Source: Spirochaetales bacterium
GTDB lineage: Bacteria > Spirochaetota > Spirochaetia > Sphaerochaetales > Sphaerochaetaceae
DNA length: 14,655 nt
Direction: 5' to 3'
Assembly: GCA_022784805.1 (NCBI GenBank)
Contig: JALFYG010000225.1
Span: forward strand, 1 to 14,655
Below the pieces are notes generated by a model, which saw only the letters and a program-made list of their open reading frames with translations, had not been told where the DNA came from and searched no databases. The translations under genes were made by a program, and so were the position numbers. Positions within the stretch are counted from its first letter, which is position 1; each line of letters opens with the position of its first letter. Of this stretch, positions 1 through 5,710 are shown one piece after another.

Positions 1-74
1 ACTGGTGGTGCCGGAGTAGCCTTCTGAGCAGGGCACTGAAGCTTGATTACTGCGGTAACCTTCTTCTTTGCCAT
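1..74 (-). CDS. rplK: 50S ribosomal protein L11, N-terminal fragment (runs off window)
   Basis: Only the first 24 codons are inside the window, read leftwards from the ATG at 74-72. The peptide begins MAKKKVTAVIKLQCPAQKAT and continues PAPP. This is the conserved N-terminus of ribosomal protein L11, whose family signature is IKLQ-PAG-A-P-PP. L11 binds the GTPase-associated region of 23S rRNA and takes part in factor binding and the stringent response. An AAGGAG ribosome binding site lies at 86-81, six bases before the start. The gene follows nusG on the same strand, as in the common secE-nusG-rplK-rplA order. The glutamine in PAQKA, where the family usually has glycine, is a small deviation. 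The identity is nearly certain although most of the gene is missing. Confidence 0.95.
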   Translation of the reverse strand, partial: MAKKKVTAVIKLQCPAQKATPAPP

Positions 75-90
75 TTTTTTCTCCTTACGT

Positions 91-167
91 AGGAACCTGG
101 TCTGAGCTGACCGATATAAGCGGGGTTCCTCGCTGGTATTAACGCTCCTCAACGAGGAGCTCCCACC
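91..167 (-). promoter_or_regulatory. Structured rplK leader, candidate L1 autoregulatory site
   Basis: Two hairpins lie between nusG and rplK on the transcribed strand. The first has a perfect 7-bp stem GCTCCTC/GAGGAGC (160-154 with 150-144) closed by a three-base loop. An asymmetric internal loop (GGGA against GTTAAT) and a short outer GGT/ACC pairing flank it. The second has arms AGGAACC (130-124) and GGTTCCT (97-91) with an inner GGTC/GACC helix, and ends five bases before the rplK Shine-Dalgarno. No T-run follows either hairpin, so they are not simple terminators. Ribosomal protein L1 is known to repress the L11-L1 operon by binding the mRNA leader upstream of rplK. The position fits that role, but assigning L1 as the ligand is an inference from location and shape. 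Confidence 0.5.
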
Positions 168-233
168 CTGTATGCTTGGCATAGAGGGGAGATTGCTAAA
201 TAAAGATGTTAAAAATCGGAAAAAGTCCTCTCC

Positions 234-806
234 TTACGAGAGAACCTTTTCTACTTGGTTGAAATCGACTTCTACAGGAGTTGAGCGTCCGAAAATCTGT
301 ACGGACAATCTCAACCTACCCTTCTGGAGGTCAATTTCATCAATGGTACCATTGAATGAAGCAAATGGACCAGATGTAATGAGAACTTCTTCCCCAAGAG
401 AGAAATCTTGCTTAGGTCTGAAGGTCTTTTCTTCAGGAAGCTCACCCATGCGGACAAGAATTCTCTTGTGTTCGTTAGATGAGAGAGGCTTTGGAGGATT
501 CTTTCCACTTGGATCTGCTGTCAAGAATCCAGAAACACCATTGATGCCCACAATCTTGGATAGCACAGCGTTCCAACCTGTATCAGGCAACTGAAGCTCG
601 ACCAGAATATAACCAGGAAGAATCTTCCTGTCCTCAATCTTGAGTTCACCCTTCTCGTTCTTTACGTTGACCTTCTCCATAGGAACGTTGACTCCTGTGC
701 AATAAGAAGCAAACACAGGATCCTTCTCCATGAATTTGGTGAGGATCTTCTCAATCTTCTGTTCGTAGCCTGAATATGTCTGGATTACGTACCATCCCTT
801 GTCCAT
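234..806 (-). CDS. nusG: Transcription termination/antitermination protein NusG
   Basis: This is a 190-residue protein, close to the usual 175-200 for bacterial NusG. The N-terminal NGN domain (about residues 1-115) starts with GWYVIQTYSGYEQKIEK and contains RKILPGYILVEL, the conserved part that contacts the RNA polymerase clamp. The C-terminal KOW domain (about 130-190) contains GEEVLITSGPFASFNGTI, then a basic loop and VEVDF-QVEKV. NusG travels with elongating RNA polymerase, suppresses pausing, and links to ribosomal S10 or Rho through its KOW domain. The ATG at 806-804 has an upstream AGGA about seven bases away. The gene follows secE with a 25-base gap and precedes rplK, so one transcript is likely. 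Nothing unusual is seen apart from a short insertion around residues 95-110 (DPSGKNPPKPLSSNEHK). Confidence 0.97.
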   Translation of the reverse strand: MDKGWYVIQTYSGYEQKIEKILTKFMEKDPVFASYCTGVNVPMEKVNVKNEKGELKIEDRKILPGYILVELQLPDTGWNAVLSKIVGINGVSGFLTADPSGKNPPKPLSSNEHKRILVRMGELPEEKTFRPKQDFSLGEEVLITSGPFASFNGTIDEIDLQKGRLRLSVQIFGRSTPVEVDFNQVEKVLS

Positions 807-831
807 CGTTTTTTCCTACTTTGTGCGTCGA

Positions 832-1011
832 TTAGAAAATCAGGTCCATCAACTGGCCGATTCCAATGTCGACGATGCCAAGAACGATGCCGAAGATAAG
901 TGTGGATACAATCACGATTCCTGTGTAGCGGACAACTGTATCTCTAGTAGGCCAAGAGACCTTCTTCAGCTCAAGCCAGCATTCTTTGAAATATCTTACA
1001 ATCTTCTTCAT
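832..1011 (-). CDS. secE: Protein translocase subunit SecE
   Basis: This is a small 59-residue ORF read from the ATG at 1011-1009 to a TAA at 834-832. The peptide starts MKKIVRYFKECWLELKKVSW and goes on PTRDTVVRYTGIVIVST. The E-L-KK-VSWPT(R) motif is the SecE signature of the amphipathic surface helix. A single membrane-spanning helix (about residues 28-50, IVIVSTLIFGIVLGIVDIGI) follows. SecE is the essential small clamp of the SecYEG protein-conducting channel in the inner membrane. The single-helix form of about 60 residues is the usual type outside enterobacteria. A GAGGAG ribosome binding site lies 5-6 bases before the start. The gene sits directly between tRNA-Trp and nusG, the conserved location, which leaves little doubt. 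Confidence 0.96.
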   Translation of the reverse strand: MKKIVRYFKECWLELKKVSWPTRDTVVRYTGIVIVSTLIFGIVLGIVDIGIGQLMDLIF

Positions 1012-1028
1012 ACCTACTCCTCAAAGCC

Positions 1029-1127
1029 TCGAGGTGCCAGCAGGCCAGGAGGGATTCGAACCCCCAACACCCGGTTTTGGAGACCAGTGCTCTAACCGTT
1101 GGAGCTACTGACCTGCTCGCACCTCGA
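1029..1127 (-). repeat. Perfect 9-bp inverted repeat flanking tRNA-Trp
   Basis: TCGAGGTGC at 1029-1037 and GCACCTCGA at 1119-1127 are exact reverse complements lying on either side of the tRNA. In the precursor RNA the 5' leader and 3' trailer would pair. AGC/GCU adjoining the acceptor stem pair as well, which lengthens the acceptor helix to about 19 base pairs with one G-G mismatch. The arrangement would present the tRNA on a long coaxial stem to RNase P and the 3' nucleases, or to a double-strand endonuclease such as RNase III. The pairing is read directly from the sequence. The processing role is an inference. Confidence 0.75.
1041..1114 (-). tRNA. trnW: tRNA-Trp (anticodon CCA)
   Basis: The 74 bases fold as a full cloverleaf on the minus strand. 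The acceptor stem AGGTCAG pairs with CTGGCCT (one G-U). The D arm contains AGCTC…GAGC. The anticodon stem CTGGT/ACCGG (one G-U) encloses loop CTCCAAA, giving anticodon CCA for UGG. The T arm is GGGGG-TTCGAAT-CCCTC (terminal pair G-C, one G-U). The discriminator base is G, as expected for tryptophan tRNA. The 3' CCA is not encoded, so it must be added by CCA-adding enzyme. The gene lies between rpmG and secE, a widely conserved position, and is probably processed from their shared transcript. Confidence 0.97.
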
Positions 1128-1138
1128 AGATGCCAGAC

Positions 1139-1318
1139 TTATTTGATCTTTGTCTCTCTGTGGAGAGTGTGCTTGTGCTCGAATGGGCAATACTTCATGA
1201 GTTCAAGTTTCTCTGGTGTATTGCGGCGATTCTTCTCTGTAGTATAGTTCTTCTGCTTGCACTCTGTGCACTGAAGGGCAATTTTTTCTACTGGGCCTTT
1301 CTTCTTTGAACTTGCCAT
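1139..1318 (-). CDS. rpmG: 50S ribosomal protein L33
   Basis: This 59-residue basic protein starts at the ATG at 1318-1316, with AGGAG upstream at about seven bases. L33 features are clear: an early ALQCTECKQKNYTTEKNRRNT segment, then PEKLELMKYCPFEHKHTLHRETK at the C-terminus. L33 is a small protein of the large ribosomal subunit near the E site. Zinc-binding L33 has two Cys-x2-Cys pairs. Here the first pair is present (C17, C20), but the second reads C44-P-F-E-H48, so the fourth cysteine is missing. H48 might complete the site, or the protein may be on the way to a zinc-free form. The reading frame stays open upstream through tRNA-Thr, but that extension is clearly not coding. Gene order with tRNA-Trp and secE supports the call. 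Confidence 0.96.
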   Translation of the reverse strand: MASSKKKGPVEKIALQCTECKQKNYTTEKNRRNTPEKLELMKYCPFEHKHTLHRETKIK

Positions 1319-1353
1319 ATAACAACTCCTGAGGCCATAGGGCCTTAATTTTG

Positions 1354-1426
1354 AGCTCCCGGGCGGATTTGAACCGCCGACCCCCACCTTACCATGGTGG
1401 TGCTCTACCGACTGAGCTACAAGAGC
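1354..1426 (-). tRNA. trnT: tRNA-Thr (anticodon GGU)
   Basis: The 73 bases on the minus strand form a standard cloverleaf. The acceptor stem GCTCTTG pairs with CGGGAGC (two G-U). The D arm is AGCTCAGTCGGTAGAGC. The anticodon stem CCACC/GGTGG holds loop ATGGTAA, giving anticodon GGT. The T arm GGCGG-TTCAAAT-CCGCC is perfect. The discriminator base is U and the CCA end is not encoded. It is the first gene of the rpmG-secE-nusG operon, directly downstream of a strong promoter. A small AGGCC/GGCCT hairpin (1332-1345) separates it from the rpmG ribosome binding site and may help define its 3' end. Confidence 0.97.
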
Positions 1427-1458
1427 ATTTTCACGCCTAAGCGCGACACGCAATGGCA

Positions 1459-1488
1459 ACTGTACCAAATCATCGCGCATCTTGTCAA
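1459..1488 (-). promoter_or_regulatory. Sigma-70-type promoter of the tRNA-Thr/rpmG/secE/nusG operon
   Basis: On the minus strand a perfect -35 box TTGACA (1488-1483) is followed after 18 bases by TACAGT (1464-1459). Transcription would start near 1452, about 25 bases before tRNA-Thr. The bases after the -10 become GC-rich (GCGTGTCGCGC), like the discriminators of stringently controlled stable-RNA promoters. No other comparable box pair is seen upstream of tRNA-Thr. Confidence 0.75.
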
Positions 1489-1540
1489 TGACTTGTAACC
1501 CCTTTTGTCGAATTAGGGATACACGCTTTAAGATTGTAGA

Positions 1541-1565
1541 GATGTTGCCTTGTTTTTTCAACATC
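1541..1565. repeat. Inverted repeat in the trnT-glgP divergent intergenic region
   Basis: GATGTTG (1541-1547) and CAACATC (1559-1565) are perfect reverse complements around an 11-base T-rich spacer. It sits about 90 bases upstream of the tRNA-operon start and about 95 bases upstream of the glgP start, so it could bind a regulator of either side. The rest of the 303-base gap between trnT (1426) and the glgP start (1730) holds only the two promoters, the glgP dyad and AT-rich sequence, and no convincing gene. Confidence 0.35.
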
Positions 1566-1623
1566 ACAAAATAAAAATTTTTGAAAGAATTCATAAATTA
1601 TCGCCACATGTTGTCGCAAGAGG

Positions 1624-1652
1624 TTCAAATTTTTGTTTTTATATTTTATATT
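1624..1652 (+). promoter_or_regulatory. Candidate glgP promoter
   Basis: TTCAAA (1624-1629) and TATATT (1647-1652) are separated by exactly 17 bases, placing +1 near 1659. That gives a 5' leader of about 70 bases before the GTG at 1730. The region is very AT-rich, so alternative -10 boxes exist. The -35 is one mismatch per half from consensus. Confidence 0.45.
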
Positions 1653-1656
1653 GTCT

Positions 1657-1678
1657 TTGTTATTAGATTTGATAACAA
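1657..1678. promoter_or_regulatory. 22-bp dyad over the predicted glgP transcription start, candidate operator
   Basis: TTGTTAT (1657-1663) and ATAACAA (1672-1678) form a perfect 7-bp inverted repeat with an 8-base centre. It overlaps the predicted +1 of glgP. A palindrome of this size and position is typical of a dimeric repressor site, for example a LacI- or GntR-type sugar regulator. No regulator gene for it is in the window. Confidence 0.4.
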
Positions 1679-1714
1679 GAAATACACAAAACAAAAATGT
1701 ATTTTTCACGTCCA

Positions 1715-1721
1715 AAGGAGG
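1715..1721 (+). promoter_or_regulatory. Strong ribosome binding site that sets the glgP start at GTG 1730
   Basis: AAGGAGG lies eight bases before GTG 1730, an ideal spacing. The earlier in-frame ATG at 1697 is preceded only by A-rich sequence (ACACAAAACAAAA) with no Shine-Dalgarno match. It would add eleven residues that are not needed by the family. The GTG is therefore preferred. Confidence 0.8.
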
Positions 1722-1729
1722 ACACGATC

Positions 1730-4243
1730 GTGGCAGAAATAGAACGCACCAGATACGGCGAGTCTGCAAAAGATATTGCCAGAGATTTTGCAGAACAGTT
1801 GAAGTACAACCAGGATGCTGATGTCTACCATACCACCAAAGAAGGAAGATATGAGGCGATTGCATATGCAATCCGCGACAGAATCATTCACCAATGGGAC
1901 CTTTCAAGAAAGACTCAGAGAGCAAAACACAGCAAGAGAGTCTACTATTTATCACTTGAATTCCTCATGGGAAGAGCAATGACCAACAACATCATTAACC
2001 TTGGAATTGAGAAGCAGGTCAAAGAAGCACTCAAGAGTCTTGGTTATGATTATGAAGAGCTGGCAGATACAGAGCCGGATGCAGGACTTGGAAACGGAGG
2101 CTTGGGAAGACTTGCAGCTTGTTTTATGGATTCCCTCGCAACATTGGAACTCCCTGCATATGGATACGGAATCAGATATAACTATGGTATCTTCCGCCAG
2201 CAGATTAAGAATGGTTACCAGGTAGAGCAGCCAGACAATTGGCTTAAAGATGGAAACCCATGGGAATTGAAGAGACCAGACCTCACCTACCCTGTCTATT
2301 TTGGTGGTCATGTTGCACACATCAGAGAGAATGGTAAGGATGTATTCAAGTGGATTCCAGCAGAGCAGGTAAACGGCGTCGCTTATGATACACCTATCGT
2401 CGGTTACGGCGGAAAGACAGTAAATACTCTCAGACTTTGGTCTGCAACCAGCCCAGACGGCTTCTCTTTCCAGGAATTCAACTCAGGAGACTACACAGAA
2501 GCTGTAAGAAAGAAGATCAATGCAGAGACTCTCTCTCAGGTTCTCTATCCTAATGATACCTTATATATGGGAAAAGAGCTGAGACTGAAGCAGCAGTACT
2601 TCTTTGTCTCTTGTTCTCTCCAGGATATCCTCAGAAGATTCAAGAGATATGACAACTATGATTGGAAGCAGTTCCCTAAAGAGGCTGCCATCCAGATGAA
2701 CGACACTCATCCTTCTCTTGCTGTTCCTGAGCTTATGAGACTCTTGATCGACCAGGAAGGACTTGGATGGGATGAAGCTTGGGATATTACCGTCAATACT
2801 CTCGGTTATACAAACCACACTCTCATGCCAGAAGCATTGGAGAAGTGGCCACTTCCAATGATCCAGTCAATTCTCCCTCGCCATATGGAGATCATCTTCG
2901 AGATCAACAAGAGATTCCTCTCTTCAGCCGTCTCATTCTTCCCAATGCAGAATGAGAAGATTGCCAAGGTTTCCATCATCGAAGAATCAAATCCAAAGAT
3001 GGTGAGAATGGCTAACCTTGCAATCATCGGAAGCCACTCCACAAACGGCGTTGCAGCCCTCCACTCACAGCTTCTTGTGGACAATATGTTCCCAGAGTTT
3101 GCACAGATCTACCCAGAGAGATTCAACAACAAGACAAACGGTATCACTCAGCGCAGATGGCTTTTGGATGCAAACCCAGGACTAGCCAACCTTATTTCCG
3201 AAACCATCGGTGACAAGTGGATCACTAATTTCGATGAAATAAAGAAGCTGAGAGATTATGCAGATGATCCAGCATTCCTCGATAGTCTTGCAAAGGTAAA
3301 GTATCAGGCAAAGCTTAAGGCTGCAGACTTCTTGAAGAAGGACAGCGGCATCATCCTTGATCCAGATACAATGATCGACGTTCAGGTCAAGAGAATCCAT
3401 GAGTACAAGAGACAGCTTCTCAATGCCCTAAACATTGTCATGATCTACAACAGAATGAAGAATGATAAGGCATATAGGGAATCATTCCAGCCAACTACTT
3501 TCCTCTTCGGTGGAAAGGCAGCTCCTGGATATGTGAACGCAAAGCTGATCATCAAGTTCATCAACTCCATCGCCCACGTCATCAACACTGACCCTCAGGT
3601 CAACAACAAGCTCCACGTCTACTTCATGCCAGACTACAGAGTCACATTGGCTGAAAGCATCATTCCTGCAACTAACCTCTCAGAGCAGATTTCTACAGCA
3701 GGAACAGAAGCTTCCGGTACAGGAAACATGAAGTTCATGTGCAACGGCGCCCTCACAATTGGAACATTGGACGGTGCAAACGTTGAAATGGCTGAAGAGA
3801 CAGGTATGGACAACATCTTTATCTTCGGTCATACAGAGAAAGAGATTGCAGAGCTTGGAAAGACATACTCATCCAGACAGTGGATGGAGAATGACGCTGA
3901 AATCAATGCAGCCATCAAGCTTATCAAGTATGGATTCTTCAACAATGGAGAAGATGGAATCTTCGATCCTCTCTTGAAGTCTCTCATCGATTACAACGAT
4001 AGATACTTCCTCTTTGCAGACCTCAGAATGTACCACGAGAGACATGAAGAGGCATCAAAGCTCTACAGAGATGACAAGGATAAGTGGAATAAGATGAGCG
4101 CAATCAACATCGCTTCCTCTGCAAAGTTCTCATCAGACAGAACAATCAAAGAGTATGCAGATGACATCTGGCACATCAAACCTTGCAAGGTAAAGAAGAG
4201 TAAGGAAGACAGTGTTCTTGAAGATGCAAAAAAGGTCAAATAA
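1730..4243 (+). CDS. glgP: Glycogen/starch/maltodextrin phosphorylase
   Basis: This 837-residue protein is full length for the glycogen phosphorylase family (about 800-850). It releases glucose-1-phosphate from alpha-1,4-glucan ends using inorganic phosphate and pyridoxal phosphate. Family landmarks run throughout. SLEFLMGR is near residue 75, and EPDAGLGNGGLGRLAACFMD follows at about 115-135. YGIFRQ-I-NG-Q-E-PD-WL lies near 165. NDTHP-LA-PELMR is near 325. The block VQVKRIHEYKRQLLN (about 560) precedes the signature EASGTGNMKFMCNGALTIGT, in which the lysine (about residue 668) holds the cofactor as a Schiff base. A shift to ATG 1697 would give 848 residues. The gene is alone on its strand, divergent from the tRNA operon, with its own promoter and operator-like dyad, and ends at a strong terminator. 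No other glycogen gene is visible, so it appears to be monocistronic. Glycogen versus maltodextrin preference cannot be told from sequence alone. Confidence 0.96.
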   Translation: MAEIERTRYGESAKDIARDFAEQLKYNQDADVYHTTKEGRYEAIAYAIRDRIIHQWDLSRKTQRAKHSKRVYYLSLEFLMGRAMTNNIINLGIEKQVKEALKSLGYDYEELADTEPDAGLGNGGLGRLAACFMDSLATLELPAYGYGIRYNYGIFRQQIKNGYQVEQPDNWLKDGNPWELKRPDLTYPVYFGGHVAHIRENGKDVFKWIPAEQVNGVAYDTPIVGYGGKTVNTLRLWSATSPDGFSFQEFNSGDYTEAVRKKINAETLSQVLYPNDTLYMGKELRLKQQYFFVSCSLQDILRRFKRYDNYDWKQFPKEAAIQMNDTHPSLAVPELMRLLIDQEGLGWDEAWDITVNTLGYTNHTLMPEALEKWPLPMIQSILPRHMEIIFEINKRFLSSAVSFFPMQNEKIAKVSIIEESNPKMVRMANLAIIGSHSTNGVAALHSQLLVDNMFPEFAQIYPERFNNKTNGITQRRWLLDANPGLANLISETIGDKWITNFDEIKKLRDYADDPAFLDSLAKVKYQAKLKAADFLKKDSGIILDPDTMIDVQVKRIHEYKRQLLNALNIVMIYNRMKNDKAYRESFQPTTFLFGGKAAPGYVNAKLIIKFINSIAHVINTDPQVNNKLHVYFMPDYRVTLAESIIPATNLSEQISTAGTEASGTGNMKFMCNGALTIGTLDGANVEMAEETGMDNIFIFGHTEKEIAELGKTYSSRQWMENDAEINAAIKLIKYGFFNNGEDGIFDPLLKSLIDYNDRYFLFADLRMYHERHEEASKLYRDDKDKWNKMSAINIASSAKFSSDRTIKEYADDIWHIKPCKVKKSKEDSVLEDAKKVK

Positions 4244-4257
4244 TCACTCTATTTGAT

Positions 4258-4294
4258 AAAAAGCCGCTGAAGAGAAATCCTCGGCGGCTTTTTT
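4258..4294 (+). terminator. Bidirectional intrinsic terminator between glgP and the convergent zinc-ribbon gene
   Basis: AAAAGCCGC (4259-4267) and GCGGCTTTT (4284-4292) form a 9-bp stem followed by six T residues on the plus strand. On the minus strand the stem is followed by TTTTTATC, so it can also end the convergent gene that stops at 4297. Confidence 0.92.
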
Positions 4295-4296
4295 AA

Positions 4297-4845
4297 TCAG
4301 CATTTTTTATCTTGAAGAAGAGTATGTATAAAGGTATCGCTGCCTTCGCACTCCTCCAACAGGGGAAGAATAAGGGAAACAACCTTTTCCCAATATACAG
4401 GGAAACTATTACATCCATGGGCGGAGAGAGTGTGACGGCGCTCAAAGGAAGCCTCCATATCCCACACCAAGCCATAGTTTCCCATAGTACCGAAGTAAGA
4501 TTCGTTCCATTTATGAAAGGAACATTCGACAAACAGGTTTTCCGCCAACTCATCCCAAAAGCTGGAGTCCAAGTCCCCTTCATATCCCTTTGAGCGACCG
4601 ATCTTAAGATAATACTTATAGTCATCAATGCTTTTGGTTAGCTTCAAAAAGATTTTATTACCCAGCACATCTTTTATTTCCACAAGGAATCTTACCAGGA
4701 GATCAGCATAACCTTTGGCTTCGTTTTCATCTCCAAAACGGCTTCTGCAGTCACAGCATTTATATTGCGCAGTTCCTTTTTTTTCCGTAGTTTCTTCTAT
4801 CCTCAGGCTTCCACATCTAGGACAACAATTGTACTTTACCCCCAT
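4297..4845 (-). CDS. Hypothetical protein with N-terminal zinc ribbon
   Basis: I do not recognise this 182-residue protein as a named family. Its N-terminus carries a clear zinc ribbon: C8-P-R-C11-G-S, then about 18 residues, then C30-C-D-C33-R-S-R-F. This pattern occurs in transposase-type and transcription-factor-type zinc ribbons. The remainder is probably mixed alpha/beta with many aromatics (W, Y, F), no membrane segment and no DDE motif, so transposase activity is not supported. I place the start at ATG 4845, with AAGGGGG eight bases upstream. The frame is open to ATG 4905, but that codon lies upstream of the predicted transcription start near 4889 and has no ribosome binding site. The gene has its own good promoter and shares a terminator with glgP. 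A nucleic-acid-binding role is possible but unproven. Confidence 0.75.
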   Translation of the reverse strand: MGVKYNCCPRCGSLRIEETTEKKGTAQYKCCDCRSRFGDENEAKGYADLLVRFLVEIKDVLGNKIFLKLTKSIDDYKYYLKIGRSKGYEGDLDSSFWDELAENLFVECSFHKWNESYFGTMGNYGLVWDMEASFERRHTLSAHGCNSFPVYWEKVVSLILPLLEECEGSDTFIHTLLQDKKC

Positions 4846-4863
4846 TAAATAATCCCCCTTGAA

Positions 4864-4885
4864 CCCCAAAAAGAACTTTTTGAGG
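4864..4885. promoter_or_regulatory. Palindrome between +1 and ribosome binding site of the zinc-ribbon gene
   Basis: CCCCAAAAAG (4864-4873) and CTTTTTGAGG (4876-4885) form a near-perfect dyad with a two-base centre and one mismatch that becomes G-U in RNA. It starts about four bases after the predicted transcription start and ends just before the AAGGGGG ribosome binding site. It could be a repressor operator or a 5' mRNA hairpin that limits translation. Confidence 0.5.
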
Positions 4886-4895
4886 CTATAGGGTA

Positions 4896-4924
4896 ATTTT
4901 AGCATGGAAATTTGTCGTGTCCAA
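4896..4924 (-). promoter_or_regulatory. Promoter of the zinc-ribbon gene
   Basis: On the minus strand TTGGAC (4924-4919) and TAAAAT (4901-4896) are exactly 17 bases apart. A TGC directly before the -10 makes it an extended -10 promoter. The predicted +1 is about 4889, which excludes the upstream in-frame ATG at 4905 as the start codon. Confidence 0.65.
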
Positions 4925-4971
4925 ACGAATGCTTATACTAACCCGACATTTGTTCAAAATATCAAGGGTTT

Positions 4972-5652
4972 TTAACCGAGAAATGAAAACAACCAGCCAA
5001 AAATAGGAGCAAATATCAAGGCAGGAAGGAAATTTGCGGTCTTGGTCTTCTTAATATCCAGAAGAGAAAAACCAATCATCAACAACAAAAATCCTCCTGC
5101 AGCGGCAATGTCGCTGATTCCACTCTCTCCAAGGATTGGAGAAATGGCGGATCCCGCCAATACAAAGAACCCCTGATAAACAAGAACAGTGAGGGCGGAG
5201 AGCATTACTCCCTTTCCATAAGTGGATGCAAAGACTATTGCCATGAAACCGTCCATGACACTTTTGATCAGAATCAATGAGCCGTCTCCTGTGGTGCCTG
5301 CATTAATGGATCCAACAATACTCATGGCACCAGAGCAGAAAAGGACTGATGAATTAAGGAAAGCCAAGCCAAAGGAGCCTTCCTCCCCTTCTTTTTGGAA
5401 TCTATTGCCAAAGGATTCGATTCTCTCTTCAATCTTCAAAGCAAAACCAATAAAACCACCAATAATAAGGGCAAAAAGAACACCAAGGGTGCTATTGGCA
5501 CTGCCAGCCATTGAGAGGCCGAGAACTAAAGTGACCAAACCAGATGATGTCATGACAATTGTACGGAAAGAAGAAGGAAGTCTCTTCTTCAACAAGAGAC
5601 CAAGTATAGCACCTAAAACAACAGATAGTGCATTTATTAAAGTAACAAGCAT
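4972..5652 (-). CDS. DUF554 family (YqgA/YdfK-like) integral membrane protein
   Basis: This 226-residue, very hydrophobic protein has about six to seven membrane helices. It opens MLVTLINALSVVLGAILGLL, followed by a short basic loop. The central motif LFCSGAMSIVGSINAGTTGD and then KSVMDGF-AIVFASTYGKGV is typical of the DUF554 family (YqgA in E. coli, YdfK in Bacillus). A glycine-rich helix ends in IGFSLLDIKK, and NFLPALIFAPIFGWLF closes the protein. The length matches the family. Its biochemical function is not established, although transport has been suggested. The ATG at 5652 has AGGA about eight bases upstream. It is divergent from the nucleotidyltransferase gene with only 58 bases between them. 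There is no terminator obvious at its 3' end (4906-4971), so read-through towards the zinc-ribbon gene is possible. Confidence 0.88.
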   Translation of the reverse strand: MLVTLINALSVVLGAILGLLLKKRLPSSFRTIVMTSSGLVTLVLGLSMAGSANSTLGVLFALIIGGFIGFALKIEERIESFGNRFQKEGEEGSFGLAFLNSSVLFCSGAMSIVGSINAGTTGDGSLILIKSVMDGFMAIVFASTYGKGVMLSALTVLVYQGFFVLAGSAISPILGESGISDIAAAGGFLLLMIGFSLLDIKKTKTANFLPALIFAPIFGWLFSFLG

Positions 5653-5710
5653 AGGGAAATCCTAGAACTTTTCCTTTCTCAAGAGCAATAAAAAAAGTAG
5701 TATTATTTTT

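Noticed and set aside
799..1095. 98-codon plus-strand ORF
   Set aside because: It is antisense to secE and tRNA-Trp, both firmly identified on the minus strand.
1319..1594. Upstream extension of the rpmG reading frame
   Set aside because: The open frame runs through tRNA-Thr and its promoter. The real L33 start at 1318 has a ribosome binding site and matches the family length.
1697..1729. Earlier ATG for glgP
   Set aside because: It lacks a ribosome binding site, whereas GTG 1730 has AAGGAGG at eight bases.
4297..4845. Transposase gene because of the zinc ribbon
   Set aside because: There is no DDE-type catalytic pattern, no terminal inverted repeats and no target duplication, and the gene has its own tidy promoter and terminator.
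4846..4905. 20-codon N-terminal extension of the zinc-ribbon protein
   Set aside because: ATG 4905 lies upstream of the predicted transcription start, overlaps the promoter and palindrome, and has no ribosome binding site.
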